From Orobanche coerulescens (lineage: Eukaryota; Streptophyta; Magnoliopsida; Lamiales; Orobanchaceae): 64,000 nt of DNA. This document shows, one piece after another, positions 34,868 through 45,730 of this stretch. Position numbers and translations under genes: made by a program. A model generated the notes under the pieces. That model searched no databases and was not told where the DNA came from. It saw only the letters and a program-made list of their open reading frames with translations. The DNA lies in assembly GCA_033398695.1 (NCBI GenBank), contig CM065802.1:150212096-150276095 (forward strand). The letters are read 5' to 3'. The stretch's first letter is position 1. Each line of letters starts with the position of its first letter.

Positions 34868-36229
34868 AAACCTAAATAACAAAGTCGTTGTGAATACTAT
34901 GACTAGGAAGTGTGGTAGGGATAAAACTTATCAAGTTTCCAAATGGCATCTTAGACTTGGTCATGTTGGTCACACCAAGGTTTACAAAATGGAAAAAGAC
35001 GGACTTATGGGTCCATTGGGATCAGATTGTGAATCTTGCCTTAAAGGCAAAATGACTAAGTCCCTCTTCACAGGGACTTTTGAAAGAGCCGCTGATAAAC
35101 TTGGATTAGTCCATACCGACATGTGTGGTGCTTTGGAAGCAGCACGTGATGGATATCAATATTTCATTATGTTTACGGATGATCATACTTGGTATGGTTA
35201 TGTATACTTAATGAAACACAAATCTGAGGCCTTTGAGAAAATTCCAAGAATTTAAGACCCTAGTCGAAAAACAAACTAGTAATCATATCAAAGCACTTCG
35301 GTCGGACCGAGATGGCGAATATATGAGTACAGAGTTTGACGAGTTCCTCAAGGAGTATGGAATAGTGTCAACTTACACCTCCAGGAACTTCTCAATTAAA
35401 TGGTGTTTCGGAAACAAGGAACCGAACCTTGTTGGACATGGTTCGTTCCATGCTTAGCTACACCGACTTACCGATTTACTTGTGGGGTTATGCACTCCTT
35501 ACTGCTGCTTATATTGAACTGATGTCCTTCTAAGTCCGTTTCTAAGACTCCACATGAGATGTGGGAGGGTAGGAAACCAAGTCTTAATCATATTAGAATT
35601 TGGGGATGTCCCGCCTATGTCAAGAAGACCAAGGTGGAGAAGTTGGAAGCAAAATCTGTAAAGGGCGTTTCATTGGATTCCCATCTGGGACGATGGGTTA
35701 TCTATTCTACATTCCCGAAGACTGAAAGATCATCATTGCCTTACAAGCATACTTCCTGGAAGATGAGTTCAATCAGAAAGGTGTATTAGGTAGAAGTATC
35801 TATTTGGAACAATACAATGAAACTCCTAAGGAGACACCTGTACAAGAAGTTAGAACCGAACCTTCTGATACACAAGTACAACCACCTCGTAGGTCTAGTA
35901 GGGTATCTCAATTACCTGATAGGTATGGCTTTACGCACTTGGAGGAACTGGGTCTCCATGAGGTTCCAGGTGATAGCCAAGAGACCGACCCCGCGACCTA
36001 TGACCAAGCGATGGTAGATGTAGACTCCACGAAATGGCGAGCAGCTATGGAAGTTGAGATAGACTCGATGCATGAAAATCATGTTTGGACTCTAGTAGAC
36101 CGCCTCAAGGGCATAGTACATACCAAAAAGGAAGGGAGGGATTATCGCGATACCTTCTCGCCCATAGCTATAATCAAGTCTATTCGAATGATGCTTGATA
36201 TAGCTGCCTACCACGATTATGAGATATGA
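34868..36229 (+). pseudogene. copia-2 integrase and start of RT
   Basis: After Ty3-B the frame resumes with the pre-integrase domain (KWHLRLGHVGHTKVYKM, about 34941) with the CESCLKGKM zinc motif, then the integrase core (LVHTDMCGAL, about 35107; ALRSDRDGEYMS, about 35293). Two frameshifts near 35240 and 35380 follow, then HIRIWGCPAYVKK (about 35585) and the linker to RT (SSRVSQLPDRYGF, WRAAMEVEIDSM). The region TSRNFSIKWCFGNKEPN is a garbled form of the usual SPQQNGVSERRNRT, so the catalytic Glu is lost. Confidence 0.83.
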
Positions 36230-36582
36230 AAGATAGGCGTAAAGATGGATTTCTTCCTTGAGGAGGTGATCTATATGGAGCAGCCTAAAGACTTTGTGTC
36301 CGAGGTCGATATTCATAAGGTGTACAAGCTTTAGCATTTTATTTATGGACTGAAGCAGGCTTCACGAAGTTGGAACTTTCGTTTTGACGAAGCAGTCAAA
36401 GAGTTTGACTTCGTGCAAAATGAAGAGGATCCTTGTGTATAGAAGAGGGTTAGTGGGAGCAAGACCCCATTCTTAGTACTATATATGGATGATATTATAC
36501 TAATAGGAAATGATGTGGGAATGCTCAATTTTGTGTAATCTTGGCCTTCGAGTGAGTTCTCAATGAAAGACTAGGGAGAAGC
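36230..36582 (+). pseudogene. copia-2 RT, first part
   Basis: Continues the RT with KMDFFLEEVIYMEQPKDFV (normally DVKTAFLNG...), FIYGLKQASRSWN and the catalytic LYMDDIILIGND at about 36478-36513, with several in-frame stops. It is interrupted by copia-3 at 36582; the interrupted phrase (GEA) continues at 61091 with TYILGI. Confidence 0.82.
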
Positions 36583-38159
36583 TGAAGAGATAAATTCACC
36601 ACTAGAAGGGGGGTTGAATAGTGGTGATGCGGAATACCGAAATTTCTTGCGAGTAAATAGAAAATAGTGCGGAATTTAAAGACTCAAGAATTTATAGAGG
36701 TTCGGCAACTTGCCTACGTCCTCTCTCCGACTTTCTTTTTCTATTGGCTTAAGAAAAACCAAAATCTTAACTCGTCTTCTATCGGTCCGAGTTCACAACC
36801 GTTACAATCGCTTGTCTTCTATCGGCCCAAGCTCAACCTTTCCCTCAATATAAATGATTGTTTATCTAGTGTTCTATAGGGACTAGATAATCCTCACTAT
36901 ACGAATATGGGAGTATAATCCTAACAATGCCGGATCAAAGATCCTAATAACACCGGATTAGTGACTCTTGATTCGTTTCTTTTACGCTCAAGTGTAAGTG
37001 ATGCAACACTTACAACCAAATGAAAGAATACAAAGAATAATAGATATTACAATGAAAATCACTCTTGTATCTTTCTTTTCTCACAACTTGAAATGCAATA
37101 GAAGATATAAAACTGAGCTCAAGAATGCTTTGATTGCTTGTATGCTTGTATGCTTGAATGCTTGAAGTTGTGTATTTGATACCCAAGTCCTTCGGGTATT
37201 TATAGGTGAGATCCATCCTTCAAATGCTGAGAAACATACTATTAGCGTGCGCTAATAGTGTTCTGTAGCGTGCGATATCGGTTTTTGACTTGGAATCTCT
37301 GAACGGTCACAAAGACTGTTGCAACGGTAAAATACCATGTCTAGCGTGCGCTAGTAATGTAATGGTAGCGTGCGTTAACGTCTGGTCAACTAGTCTTCGA
37401 TCTTGACTTTGACAATGTCCGATTTTCTCTCCAACGACTCTTTATCCAACGGCTAGATTTATGATTAGCGTGCGCTAGCAAGTATGCATAGCGTGCGCTA
37501 GCAAGTATGCATAGCGTGCGCTAGCATTAATTAAATCCAACTTTTCCAGATTTTCCGGATCTGCATTGACACTTGCCTTCCAACGGTAGAAATCCAAACG
37601 GTAATATGCAGACTTCCTTTAGCGTGCGCTAATTCCTATACTTTAGCGTGCGCTACTGAATTCTTTCATTAACGTATGTTACCTTGTGTAGCGTACGTAA
37701 AGGTCTTAACGAATTGAGTCCAGTAGCTACTGGACTACTGACCATAATTTGGTAGCGTGCGCTAGAGATGAGCAGTAACGTGCGCTATATCCTTGCTTTA
37801 GCGTACGTAAAATGATATGTGTAGCGTGCGCAACATCCAGTTCTGATTTCCTTCCAGACTTCACTGACCTCTGGAGAAATACGATAGCGTGCGTTATTTT
37901 TACTGTATAGCGTGCGCTAACTGTAGGTTCTTAGCGTGCGCTAACATTGAATAGCTTGCGTGCGCTATCGATCAGGCGACTTCACTTGGCTGCAGCTGAC
38001 TTGTCTGGGCTGTATATGTATATCCCGATAGCGTGCGCTACTATATGATGAGTAGCGTGCGCTAGCTTTATTTTGCTCCTTCAAAATATTATCGAGCCGA
38101 GATTGATCTAATTAAATGTTTTGAATGTAATAATCATCAAAATACATTTTGAGTCAACA
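36583..38159 (-). repeat. copia-3 3' LTR
   Basis: On the minus strand it begins TGTTGACTCAAAATG and ends ATCTCTTCA, 1577 bp. It holds about 20 palindromes at 37243-38064, then a TATA box at 37197-37204, and a TGCTTGTA short tandem run near 37137-37165. It is longer than the summed 5' LTR pieces (1555 bp), largely because one 23 bp unit (three copies here, two in the 5' LTR) is extra. Confidence 0.92.
37197..38064 (-). promoter_or_regulatory. copia-3 LTR palindrome array and TATA box
   Basis: About 20 copies of TAGCGTGCGCTA or variants of TWRCGYRCGYWA: for example 37243, 37341, 37466, 37489, 37512, 37620, 37644, 37753, 37908, 37932, 38029 and 38053, with TAGCGTACGTAA forms at 37689 and 37799. 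On the minus strand the array lies upstream of TATAAATA (37204-37197), about 38 bp away. This is the expected place for U3 promoter control. Confidence 0.75.
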
Positions 38160-38531
38160 ATCTCCCCCTTTTTGATGATGTCAAAACATTTAATTAATAC
38201 CTGCAAAAACATTTTGAAATGATTCGAATCAAGGTAAACTTGTTCGATATATTAGTAGATTTTGGTTTTTGGAGTATTCTCCCCCTTTTTGACATAAACA
38301 GAAAGGAACTCACTCTGAATTGTTGCATTATAACAAATATCAACGAAAATGCCATTATTCAAAGTGTAATCAACAATACTTGTAAGTAACAAATGCCAAA
38401 TGAAGTGAAATGCGAATTTCATTAAGATAAAATGCAAGTAATACAACGAGTTATAGATTGTCTCATGACATGAAACATATAGATTGTTCGAACAACAAGA
38501 TTCTACATCAAACATCAAAAAATCCTCAAAT
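38160..38531 (-). other. copia-3 3' untranslated internal region with polypurine tract
   Basis: No gene is seen. On the minus strand AAAAAGGGGGAGAT (38160-38178) directly precedes the LTR start and is the polypurine tract. A second similar run lies at 38279-38293. Confidence 0.7.
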
Positions 38532-39770
38532 CTAAGGTTCGGAAGAAGACGAGGGGAAAGGGAACGAAGGGTGTGTGAAACGGATGAACTCGTATATCAA
38601 CCCGCGCACTTCCCGGACTTCCGAACGCAGGGCCCGAACATCCTCTCGAATCTCAGCCTGAGAGGTCTCGATGCCCCGAATCCGAGCACAAAGGTCGCTT
38701 TCTTCTTCTTCCGTGACCACATCTCTCATAGGACGCTTTCCTTTCATCTTCGGATGACGAACAAAAGACTTGGATTGCAGCTCCTTAAGCGTGTGGGGTC
38801 CTCGGTGCGTGACTTGCTCGGTCGGTGTAGGCATCCGTGTCCCTTTCGGCACTTGATCATCATCCCGGAGATATGGAAACAATACCCAGCCTCGATTGAA
38901 AGTCTCGACATAGTGCATGGCCTTGAGGGTTATGTCACTTATCTCGTGTCCCCGAGACACCGGAACGTGTGCCTCATTAGACAGGTCAACACGTAAATGT
39001 CGAAAAATCACCGTAAGAATTGACCCAAATGGAAGTCCAGATTTCCTGGTTCTCGACATATAGTTTTTTGACCGAAAAGACTCCCCTTTAGCTTTCATCC
39101 AGCTTATCACAATCCCAGTGAAATCCACTCGATCATCCTTCAGCACCCTATACACGACATTCTTATCAACACCGACTAGCTTGTGTTGGGTGTTGACTTT
39201 TGGCATTAAGCATTTTGTTAAAGCGGCCAACAACAAGCGAATGTGTATACCGAAATCATTGTTCTCGAAAACGTCATCCGTGACTTCGATGACCATTTTC
39301 GAACACAGAAAATCACCAATCTCTCTCTCGGACACCGTAGATTCCTCAACAATGTTTTTCCCACAACAATCAAACCCGTCTTTCGATAACCCAAACAACT
39401 CGTGAAGAATTTCCGAAGAAACCTTCACCATAGTTCCGTTCACGAGGCTTTCGAGCACGAAACCTCCATTATTACCACTTTCACCAAGATGCAAATTCGC
39501 ATAAAATTGACGAACACACTCAGGGTACACAATTTCTTTGCACTCAACAAAACGTGCAATACCCAAAGCCTCAAAGAAGTCGCGAATGCTTACCTTGACC
39601 CGTTCAAGGCTGCTAAAGTTGAAGTAGTAGCAATCGGTCAAACTTTCTTGTGGAAGAATATCGAAGAAAATTTTCGACGCAATGAAGGAGACGAATCGAT
39701 TGCTGTCAAAGTCGTTGTTGCGAGGGCGTTTATAGTTCTTCTCCATGGCCTTTCGATTTTTGCTTGACAT
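38532..39770 (-). CDS. copia-3 third ORF: accessory protein, putative plant transposon protein-like
   Basis: An intact 412-residue frame downstream of pol, same strand, separated from it by about 400 bp. The N-terminus has DFDSNRFVSFIASKIFFDILPQ, and the motif YPECVRQFYANL has FYA at 89-91, followed by VNGTMVKVSSEILHELFGL. Later come HIRLLLAALTKCLMPK and SGLPFGSILTVIFRHL. Residues about 355-395 are charged and form a predicted coiled coil (ARIRGIETSQAEIREDVRAL). The pattern resembles the putative plant transposon protein family found in plant mobile elements, and the third ORF of Ty3-D here. I see no signal peptide or membrane segment, so it is not an obvious envelope protein. Its biochemical role is unknown. 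The start ATG at 39770-39768 is the first in frame after an upstream TATA-like box. Confidence 0.75.
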   Translation of the reverse strand: MSSKNRKAMEKNYKRPRNNDFDSNRFVSFIASKIFFDILPQESLTDCYYFNFSSLERVKVSIRDFFEALGIARFVECKEIVYPECVRQFYANLHLGESGNNGGFVLESLVNGTMVKVSSEILHELFGLSKDGFDCCGKNIVEESTVSEREIGDFLCSKMVIEVTDDVFENNDFGIHIRLLLAALTKCLMPKVNTQHKLVGVDKNVVYRVLKDDRVDFTGIVISWMKAKGESFRSKNYMSRTRKSGLPFGSILTVIFRHLRVDLSNEAHVPVSRGHEISDITLKAMHYVETFNRGWVLFPYLRDDDQVPKGTRMPTPTEQVTHRGPHTLKELQSKSFVRHPKMKGKRPMRDVVTEEEESDLCARIRGIETSQAEIREDVRALRSEVREVRGLIYEFIRFTHPSFPFPSSSSEP

Positions 39771-39875
39771 TATGAAGGAAAAGCGAAGAGAATCGAAGAT
39801 TTTGAGGGAGAAGCTCGCAGAATTTGGATCGGATGTGCGTCTAGGGTTTTTGCAAGAGGGAAGTTTTTCTGTCGA

Positions 39876-40129
39876 TTGCGTACGTTAGAAGTGTGATGTG
39901 TTTTAGGGTCGTACAGAAATATATATAGTCAGCGAACTTTTAGTTAGCGTACGCTAGAATTGTAGAATTAGCGTACGTTAAGTAAGAAATGAAATGCTTA
40001 CTGGACTGTCCAGTAGCTAGAATGGAATTCGAAAAATTTTAATTAGCGTACGCAAGAAAGTAGGTTTTAGCGTACGCTATCGAAAGCAAATTTTAGCGCG
40101 CATTAAGAAAATGAAGCTAGCGCGCGCTA
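39876..40129 (-). promoter_or_regulatory. internal palindrome array and TATA-like box before the copia-3 third ORF
   Basis: Seven palindromes of the LTR type lie in the gap between the pol stop (40179) and the third ORF start (39770): 40118 TAGCGCGCGCTA, 40094, 40068 TAGCGTACGCTA, 40044, 39969, 39945 TAGCGTACGCTA and, weaker, 39876. On the minus strand TATATATA at 39927-39919 follows the 39945 copy by 17 bp and lies about 150 bp before the ATG. The layout repeats that of the LTR promoter and suggests separate transcription of the third ORF. Confidence 0.65.
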
Positions 40130-40178
40130 GCGAGTGATCCGAATCAAGGATTTTGATGTTTTGAGTAGTAAGCTTATT

Positions 40179-43100
40179 TCAAAAGTTGTCTACATGTCCC
40201 ATGCCAAGTTGTAAACGAATGGAGTTAAAAGATTCTTCGGGAAGAGGTTTTGTAAAGATGTCAGCAAGTTGATCCTTCGTCCAGACAAAAATTAAACAGA
40301 TGTCTTTTTTATGAACATGATCACGTAAAAAATGATGTCTAATATCTATATGTTTGGTTCTACTATGCAGCACAGGATTTTTGCTCAGATTAATTGCACT
40401 AGTGTTATCACATAGGATAGGGGTATTTTCAAAATGTATGCCGTAGTCGCGGAGTTGATTTTTAATCCATAGCACTTGAGCACAGGCGCTCCCTGCAGCG
40501 ACATATTCGGCCTCAGCTGTAGACAATGCTACGCTGGTTTGCTTTTTACTTCCCCAAGATATTAAACAAGATCCAACAAAATGACATGTACCACTAGTAC
40601 TCTTTTTGTCAATTTTGCATCCGCCGAAATCGGCGTCACTATAGGCAATTAAATTAAAATCCAAGCAAGAAGGATACCATAGACCTAGTCCAATAGTTCC
40701 TTTCAAGTAGCGAAAAATGCGTTTACAAGCAATTAAATGTGATTCCTTGGGATTAGCTTGGAATCGAGCACATAGACATGTAGCAAATATTATATCTGGC
40801 CTAGATGCAGTCAAATATAGCAAAGATCCGATCATACCTTGATATAATTTTTGATCTACAGATTTGCCATTTTCATCTTTCTCAGGCTTTAATGATGACG
40901 ACATTGGCGTAGATATCACCTTGCTATTTTCCATATTGAATTTCTTGAGGAGGTCGTTTGAGTACTTCGTTTGATGGATAAAAATTCCATCTTCGCATTG
41001 TTTGATTTGAAGCCCGAGGAAGAACGTTAATTCTCCCATCATACTCATTTCGAATTCTCCTTTCATAAGATTAGAAAAATCTTGGCACAAGGATTCATTA
41101 GTAGCTCCAAATACAATGTCATCAACGTAAATTTGGCAAACAAGTATATCATCATTTAGTATTTTAACAAACAAGGTATTATCGACTTTGCCTCTTTTAT
41201 AATTATTTGCAATTAAAAATTGACTTAAACGATCATACCATGCTCGGGGTGCTTGCTTCAACCCGTAGAGTGCCTTGTTGAGCTTGTAGACATGATCCGG
41301 AAAATGATGGTCTTCAAAACCGGGAGGTTGCTTGACGTAGACTTCTTCTTGAATGAAACCATTCAAGAATGCACTTTTCACATCCATTTGAAATAGTTTA
41401 AACTTCTTATGAGAGGCAAATGCACAAAGCAAGCGAATGGCTTCGAGTCGAGCCACGGGAGCAAAACTTTCTTCGTAATCAAGACCTTCTTCTTGATTAT
41501 ATCCTTGAGCGACCAAACGAGATTTATTTCGAATAGGATAGCCGTCTTCGTCACTCTTGATTTTATGCACCCATTTAGTTCCGATAATTGTTTTATCTTT
41601 AGGCGCGGGAACGAAATTCCATACATTATTGTGCTTGAATTGCACAAGCTCCTCTTGCATTGCCATCACCCAACTTTCATCATCGAGAGCTTCGGATATA
41701 TTCTTGGGAACTATTTCGGATACAAAAGCACAATGAGCCATAAATTCGGTGGTTCTTCTTCGGGTTTGAACACCGTCTTCAATGTTTCCGATCACGAGAT
41801 CCTTCGGATGGTCTTTGATGAGCCTCCAATCTTTCGGTAAATCAACGATAGTGTTCGTTTCGATTTCCGAAATTTTCTTCACTTCGGGTGAGGGATCCGG
41901 AAAGGTACCTGCATCATCAAAATATTCTACCTTTCTCGGGGGTGAGATCATATCATTGAATTTAACATGTATGGACTCTTCAACTTTATTCGTTCTAATA
42001 TTATAAACACGATATGCTTTACTATTAGTACAATAGCCAAGAAATATTCCGGAGTCGGATTTGGCATCAAACTTGCCCAAGTTATCCTTGCCATTGTTCA
42101 AAATAAATACATTGCAGCAAAAAGGATGAAAATAAGCAATATTGGGCTTTTTGCCCTTCCATAATTCATACGGGGTTTTAAGATGAGTTCTACGGACGTG
42201 AACTCGGTTAATCACATAGCATGCCGTAAAAATTGCTTCGGCCCGAAAGTATCGTGGAAGAGAGTATTCATTAAGCATTGTCCTCGACATTTCTTCCAAA
42301 GATCGGTTTTTCCTTTCAACAACTCCATTTTGTTGAGGCGTTCTAGGAGCCGAAAAATTATGATTAATACCGTATTTATCACATAAAAGTTCAAACGGGG
42401 TGCAATCAAATTCACCTCCGTGATCGGTGCGAATAGAAATTATGGAGAGATTTTTCTCATTTGATACCAAACGACACCATTTAGAAAACTCGAAAAATGC
42501 ATCATCTTTATGTGCTAAAAATCTAACCCAAGTAAATCGAGAGAAATCATCAACAATAACCAAAGTGTAAAGTTTACCATTTAAACTAACATGTCTAGAT
42601 GGTCCAATCAAATCCATATGCATGAGTTCAAGAACTCGACTAGTGGAAACCTCGAATTTTGGTTTAAACGATTCTCGAGTATGTTTCCCTTTTATGCATG
42701 ATTCACATAAATGTTTTCTATCAAACTTGAGTTTGGGCAATCCACGAACAAGGTCGTGTCTAGATAAAATAGAAATAATAGGTAAAGAAGTATGCCCCAA
42801 TTTTCGATGCCATAAATATGCATTGTCATCCAAGGTAATAAGACATTTTTCATTGAATGAACTCTTATCATTAAGATCAACAATATAGATGTTTCCACAT
42901 CTCAAACCAATGAATGCAATTTTATTATTTCTAAATGCCGTGCAATGCGTTTGCTCAAATAGAATTTTAAAACCTTCATCACAAAGTTGCGAAACGCTAA
43001 GGAGATTATGATGCAAACCTTCAACAAATAGTACTTTGTTGATAGAAGGAGAAGGTTCCTTACCGACTTTGCCGATTCCTTTGATTTTTCCCTTTTGATT

Positions 43101-43230
43101 ATCTCCAAAGGTCACATGTCCTTGATCTTGATATTCGAGGTCTTCAAATAAGTCCTCGGAGCCGCACATGTGCCTTGAGCATCCGCTATCAATGTACCAC
43201 TTGTTTTTCCTTGGTGCCGGTACCTACAAA
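40179..43230 (-). CDS. copia-3 pol: protease-integrase-RT-RNase H
   Basis: Open for 996 codons from 43169; the homologous frame reaches back to about 43210 ([12 protein letters not shown], the protease active site). In order: protease, pre-integrase domain ([26 protein letters not shown]), integrase core with Asp at about 186 (HMDLIGP), Asp at about 249 (RTDHGGEF) and Glu at about 285 (VVERKNR), giving D,D(35)E; RT with VDDI at 681-684 (YVDD) and [13 protein letters not shown]; RNase H with [22 protein letters not shown] and [12 protein letters not shown]; end at 40179. All visible catalytic residues are kept. An in-frame TAG just upstream of the protease, together with compensating indels, separates it from gag, although both are in the same frame overall. 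Confidence 0.88.
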
Positions 43231-43292
43231 AGTAGAATTTCTCGGTTGTTTCGGTACCCAAGCCCGTTTGGGTCCTCCAAAGTTAACTATGC

Positions 43293-44903
43293 TTATAGCA
43301 TTCTAACAATTGTCCCTTTAGGAACCCATATTTGCTTAACTTTGATAGTTCTTAACTTTGAATGAGCATTAACATTGTGAACTCGTTTGAACGGATCTTT
43401 TGAGTTCTCGGTTTCGGTTTTCTTTATTTTGTCAAGGTTGATAAGGGATTGTTCCCGTTTAAAAGGATCGAAACCAAGACCGTGTTTGAGCAAGGGCGAT
43501 TTTTGAATAGATAAGAGCCTTTCGAATTTCTCATTTCCGAGAGTAAATTTGTTCAAAATATATTTTAGCTCCTTTTGAGTTTTTGTTAACTCGATTTTCA
43601 AAACGTTTTCTTTTTCAAGACATGATGTATGGTCGATCTCAATAGTTTTGCCCTTGTTTTGAAGAGAGGAATTTTCGAGTTCTAGAGATTTTATTTTTCT
43701 CTTTAAAGATATGTTTAATTTAACCATCTCGTCATACTCCGTATTTAATGATTCAAACGAACTCAACAACTCATCATCATGATGAACTTCTTGTGAATCA
43801 CAAAAATCAAAAGAGTCATATTCGTTATCATTGAGTTTAGAGCTTACCTCGATATTACTTTTGGAGTCGAGGGCCATGAATGCAAGATTTGCGTCTAGAG
43901 ATCTTTCAATCTCCTCCTCGTCATCACTCCAAGAAGCGATTAGAACCTCCTTCTTTTTGAATCTTTCCATTTGAGGTTTTGAAGAGGATCCTCGACATTC
44001 TTTGGCATAATGACCGGCTTGACCACATTTCCGACAATTATTGTCGAACTTCTTGATAGGAGTGTAGCCACTCTTCTTTTGCTCCGGTTTGCCATCCCGG
44101 CCAAGAAAGCTTCGCCTCTTTTGAATTAGGTTTTTATACCTTCTAAAATTTTTGGCATAGAGAGCGAGTTCCTCGTCATCTTCATCTTCGGCAACATCTT
44201 CCTCAACGTCGCTATCAACATTGAATGCGACTACTCTTTCCCGAGGCTTTGGTTTTGTGCCTCTAGACTTGAGAACGATCTCATAATTGATGAGTGACCC
44301 GATGAGGGCACTAAATTCGAGCTTGTTGAGATCTTTGGACTCCATGATCGCGGTGACCGTGGCATCCCATTCTCGTGGCAACGATCGTAGAATTTTCTTA
44401 GCTTTGTCGCTGCTCGATATAGGCTTTCCGAAAGATGCAAGACCATTTGTTATAGCCGAAAATCGATCCAACATATTTGTGATCGTTTCCTCGTCTTTCA
44501 TGGAAAATAATTCGTAGTCATGGAGTAACATATTAATTTTGGTCTCCTTGACTTGGGTGGTTCCCTCGTGAGTGACTTCGAGAATTTCCCAAATTTCTTT
44601 TGCACTTTCATAGGACGATATCCTATTGAGTTCTTCGGGATTAAGAGCGCAATAAAGAAGTTGAGTAGCTCGTGAGTTGACGTGCGTGTTTCTCCAATCC
44701 TCGTCGTTAAATTCTTCAATCTTTTTCAACGATCCATCCTCTTTCTTAGCAAGTTTAGGACCAAGAGCAATAACTTTCCAGATTTCAATATCATAGGCTT
44801 GAACGAAGATTGCCATCTTCTTTTTCCACGTCATGAAATTGGAACCGTCGAAGAAAGGAGGACGGTTGAGAGCATTTCCTTCAATTTGGCCAAGAAGTGC
44901 CAT
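43293..44903 (-). CDS. copia-3 gag
   Basis: A 536-codon frame with start ATG at 44903, about 50 bp after the primer site. It has the copia gag N-terminus (RPPFFDGSNFMTWKKKM), UBN2-type region (AKEIWEILEVTHEGTTQVKETKINML), a CCHC knuckle at 290-303 (CRKCGQAGHYAKEC), and a C-terminal coiled coil (about 395-460). It ends IWVPKGT, the usual gag-pol border of SIRE-like elements, followed by a stop at 43293. In relatives gag and pol are one frame. Here a short segment of about 80 bp (GPKRAWVPKQ) is out of frame, consistent with two opposite small indels. It would form virus-like particles and bind the RNA. Confidence 0.87.
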   Translation of the reverse strand: MALLGQIEGNALNRPPFFDGSNFMTWKKKMAIFVQAYDIEIWKVIALGPKLAKKEDGSLKKIEEFNDEDWRNTHVNSRATQLLYCALNPEELNRISSYESAKEIWEILEVTHEGTTQVKETKINMLLHDYELFSMKDEETITNMLDRFSAITNGLASFGKPISSSDKAKKILRSLPREWDATVTAIMESKDLNKLEFSALIGSLINYEIVLKSRGTKPKPRERVVAFNVDSDVEEDVAEDEDDEELALYAKNFRRYKNLIQKRRSFLGRDGKPEQKKSGYTPIKKFDNNCRKCGQAGHYAKECRGSSSKPQMERFKKKEVLIASWSDDEEEIERSLDANLAFMALDSKSNIEVSSKLNDNEYDSFDFCDSQEVHHDDELLSSFESLNTEYDEMVKLNISLKRKIKSLELENSSLQNKGKTIEIDHTSCLEKENVLKIELTKTQKELKYILNKFTLGNEKFERLLSIQKSPLLKHGLGFDPFKREQSLINLDKIKKTETENSKDPFKRVHNVNAHSKLRTIKVKQIWVPKGTIVRML

Positions 44904-44950
44904 ATGCGGATCTTTTTCTCTTAGGTGGTTAAACCTTTAAAAAGAGACCC

Positions 44951-44962
44951 GCTCTGATACCA
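44951..44962 (-). other. copia-3 primer-binding site
   Basis: On the minus strand TGGTATCAGAGC, two bases after the 5' LTR end (44965). Exact match to the plant iMet primer site. Confidence 0.9.
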
Positions 44963-44964
44963 AC

Positions 44965-45730
44965 TGAAGAGATAAATTCACCACTAGAAGGGGGGTTGAA
45001 TAGTGGTGATGCGGAATACCGAAATTTCTTGCGAGTAAATAGAAAATAGTGCGGAATTTAAAGACTCAAGAATTTATAGAGGTTCGGCAACTTGCCTACG
45101 TCCTCTCTCCGACTTTCTTTTTCTATTGGCTTAAGAAAAACCACAATCTTAACTCGTCTTCTATCGGTCCGAGTTCACAACCGTTACAATCGCTTGTCTT
45201 CTATCGGCCCAAGCTCAACCTTTCCCTCAATATAAATGATTGTTTATCTAGTGTTCTATAGGAACTAGATAATCCTCACTATACGAATATGGGAGTATAA
45301 TCCTAACAATGCCGGATCAAAGATCCTAATAACACCGGATTAGTGACTCTTGATTCGTTTCTTTTACGCTCAAGTGTAAGTGATGCAACACTTACAACCA
45401 AATGAAAGAATACAAAGAATAATAGATATTACAATGAAAATCACTCTTGTATCTTTCTTTTCTCACAACTTGAAATGCAATAGAAGATATAAAACTGAGC
45501 TCAAGAATGCTTTGATTGCTTGTATGCTTGTATGCTTGAATGCTTGAAGTTGTGTATTTGATACCCAAGTCCTTCGGGTATTTATAGGTGAGATCCATCC
45601 TTCAAATGCTGAGAAACATACTATTAGCGTGCGCTAATAGTGTTCTGTAGCGTGCGCTATCGGTTTTTGACTTGGAATCTATGAACGGTCACAAAGACTG
45701 TTGCAACGGTAAAATACCATGTCTAGCATG
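44965..45730 (-). repeat. copia-3 5' LTR, TATA-containing part
   Basis: Near-identical to 36583-37346. It includes the TATA box (about 45579-45586) and two palindromes at about 45625-45659. Ty3-D interrupts it at 45731 inside the next palindrome. Confidence 0.92.

Noticed and set aside
36667..37216. Small frames of 70 and 68 codons repeated at 45049-45598
   Set aside because: They lie in the two copia-3 LTR copies and are repeated only because the LTR is; no protein family recognised.
37243..38064. CRISPR-like array of palindromic repeats
   Set aside because: Plant LTR sequence; repeats are only 12 bp, spacers are irregular and identical in the second LTR, no cas genes.
38532..39770. Envelope gene in copia-3
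   Set aside because: The third ORF sits in env position but shows no signal peptide, membrane segment or fusion features.
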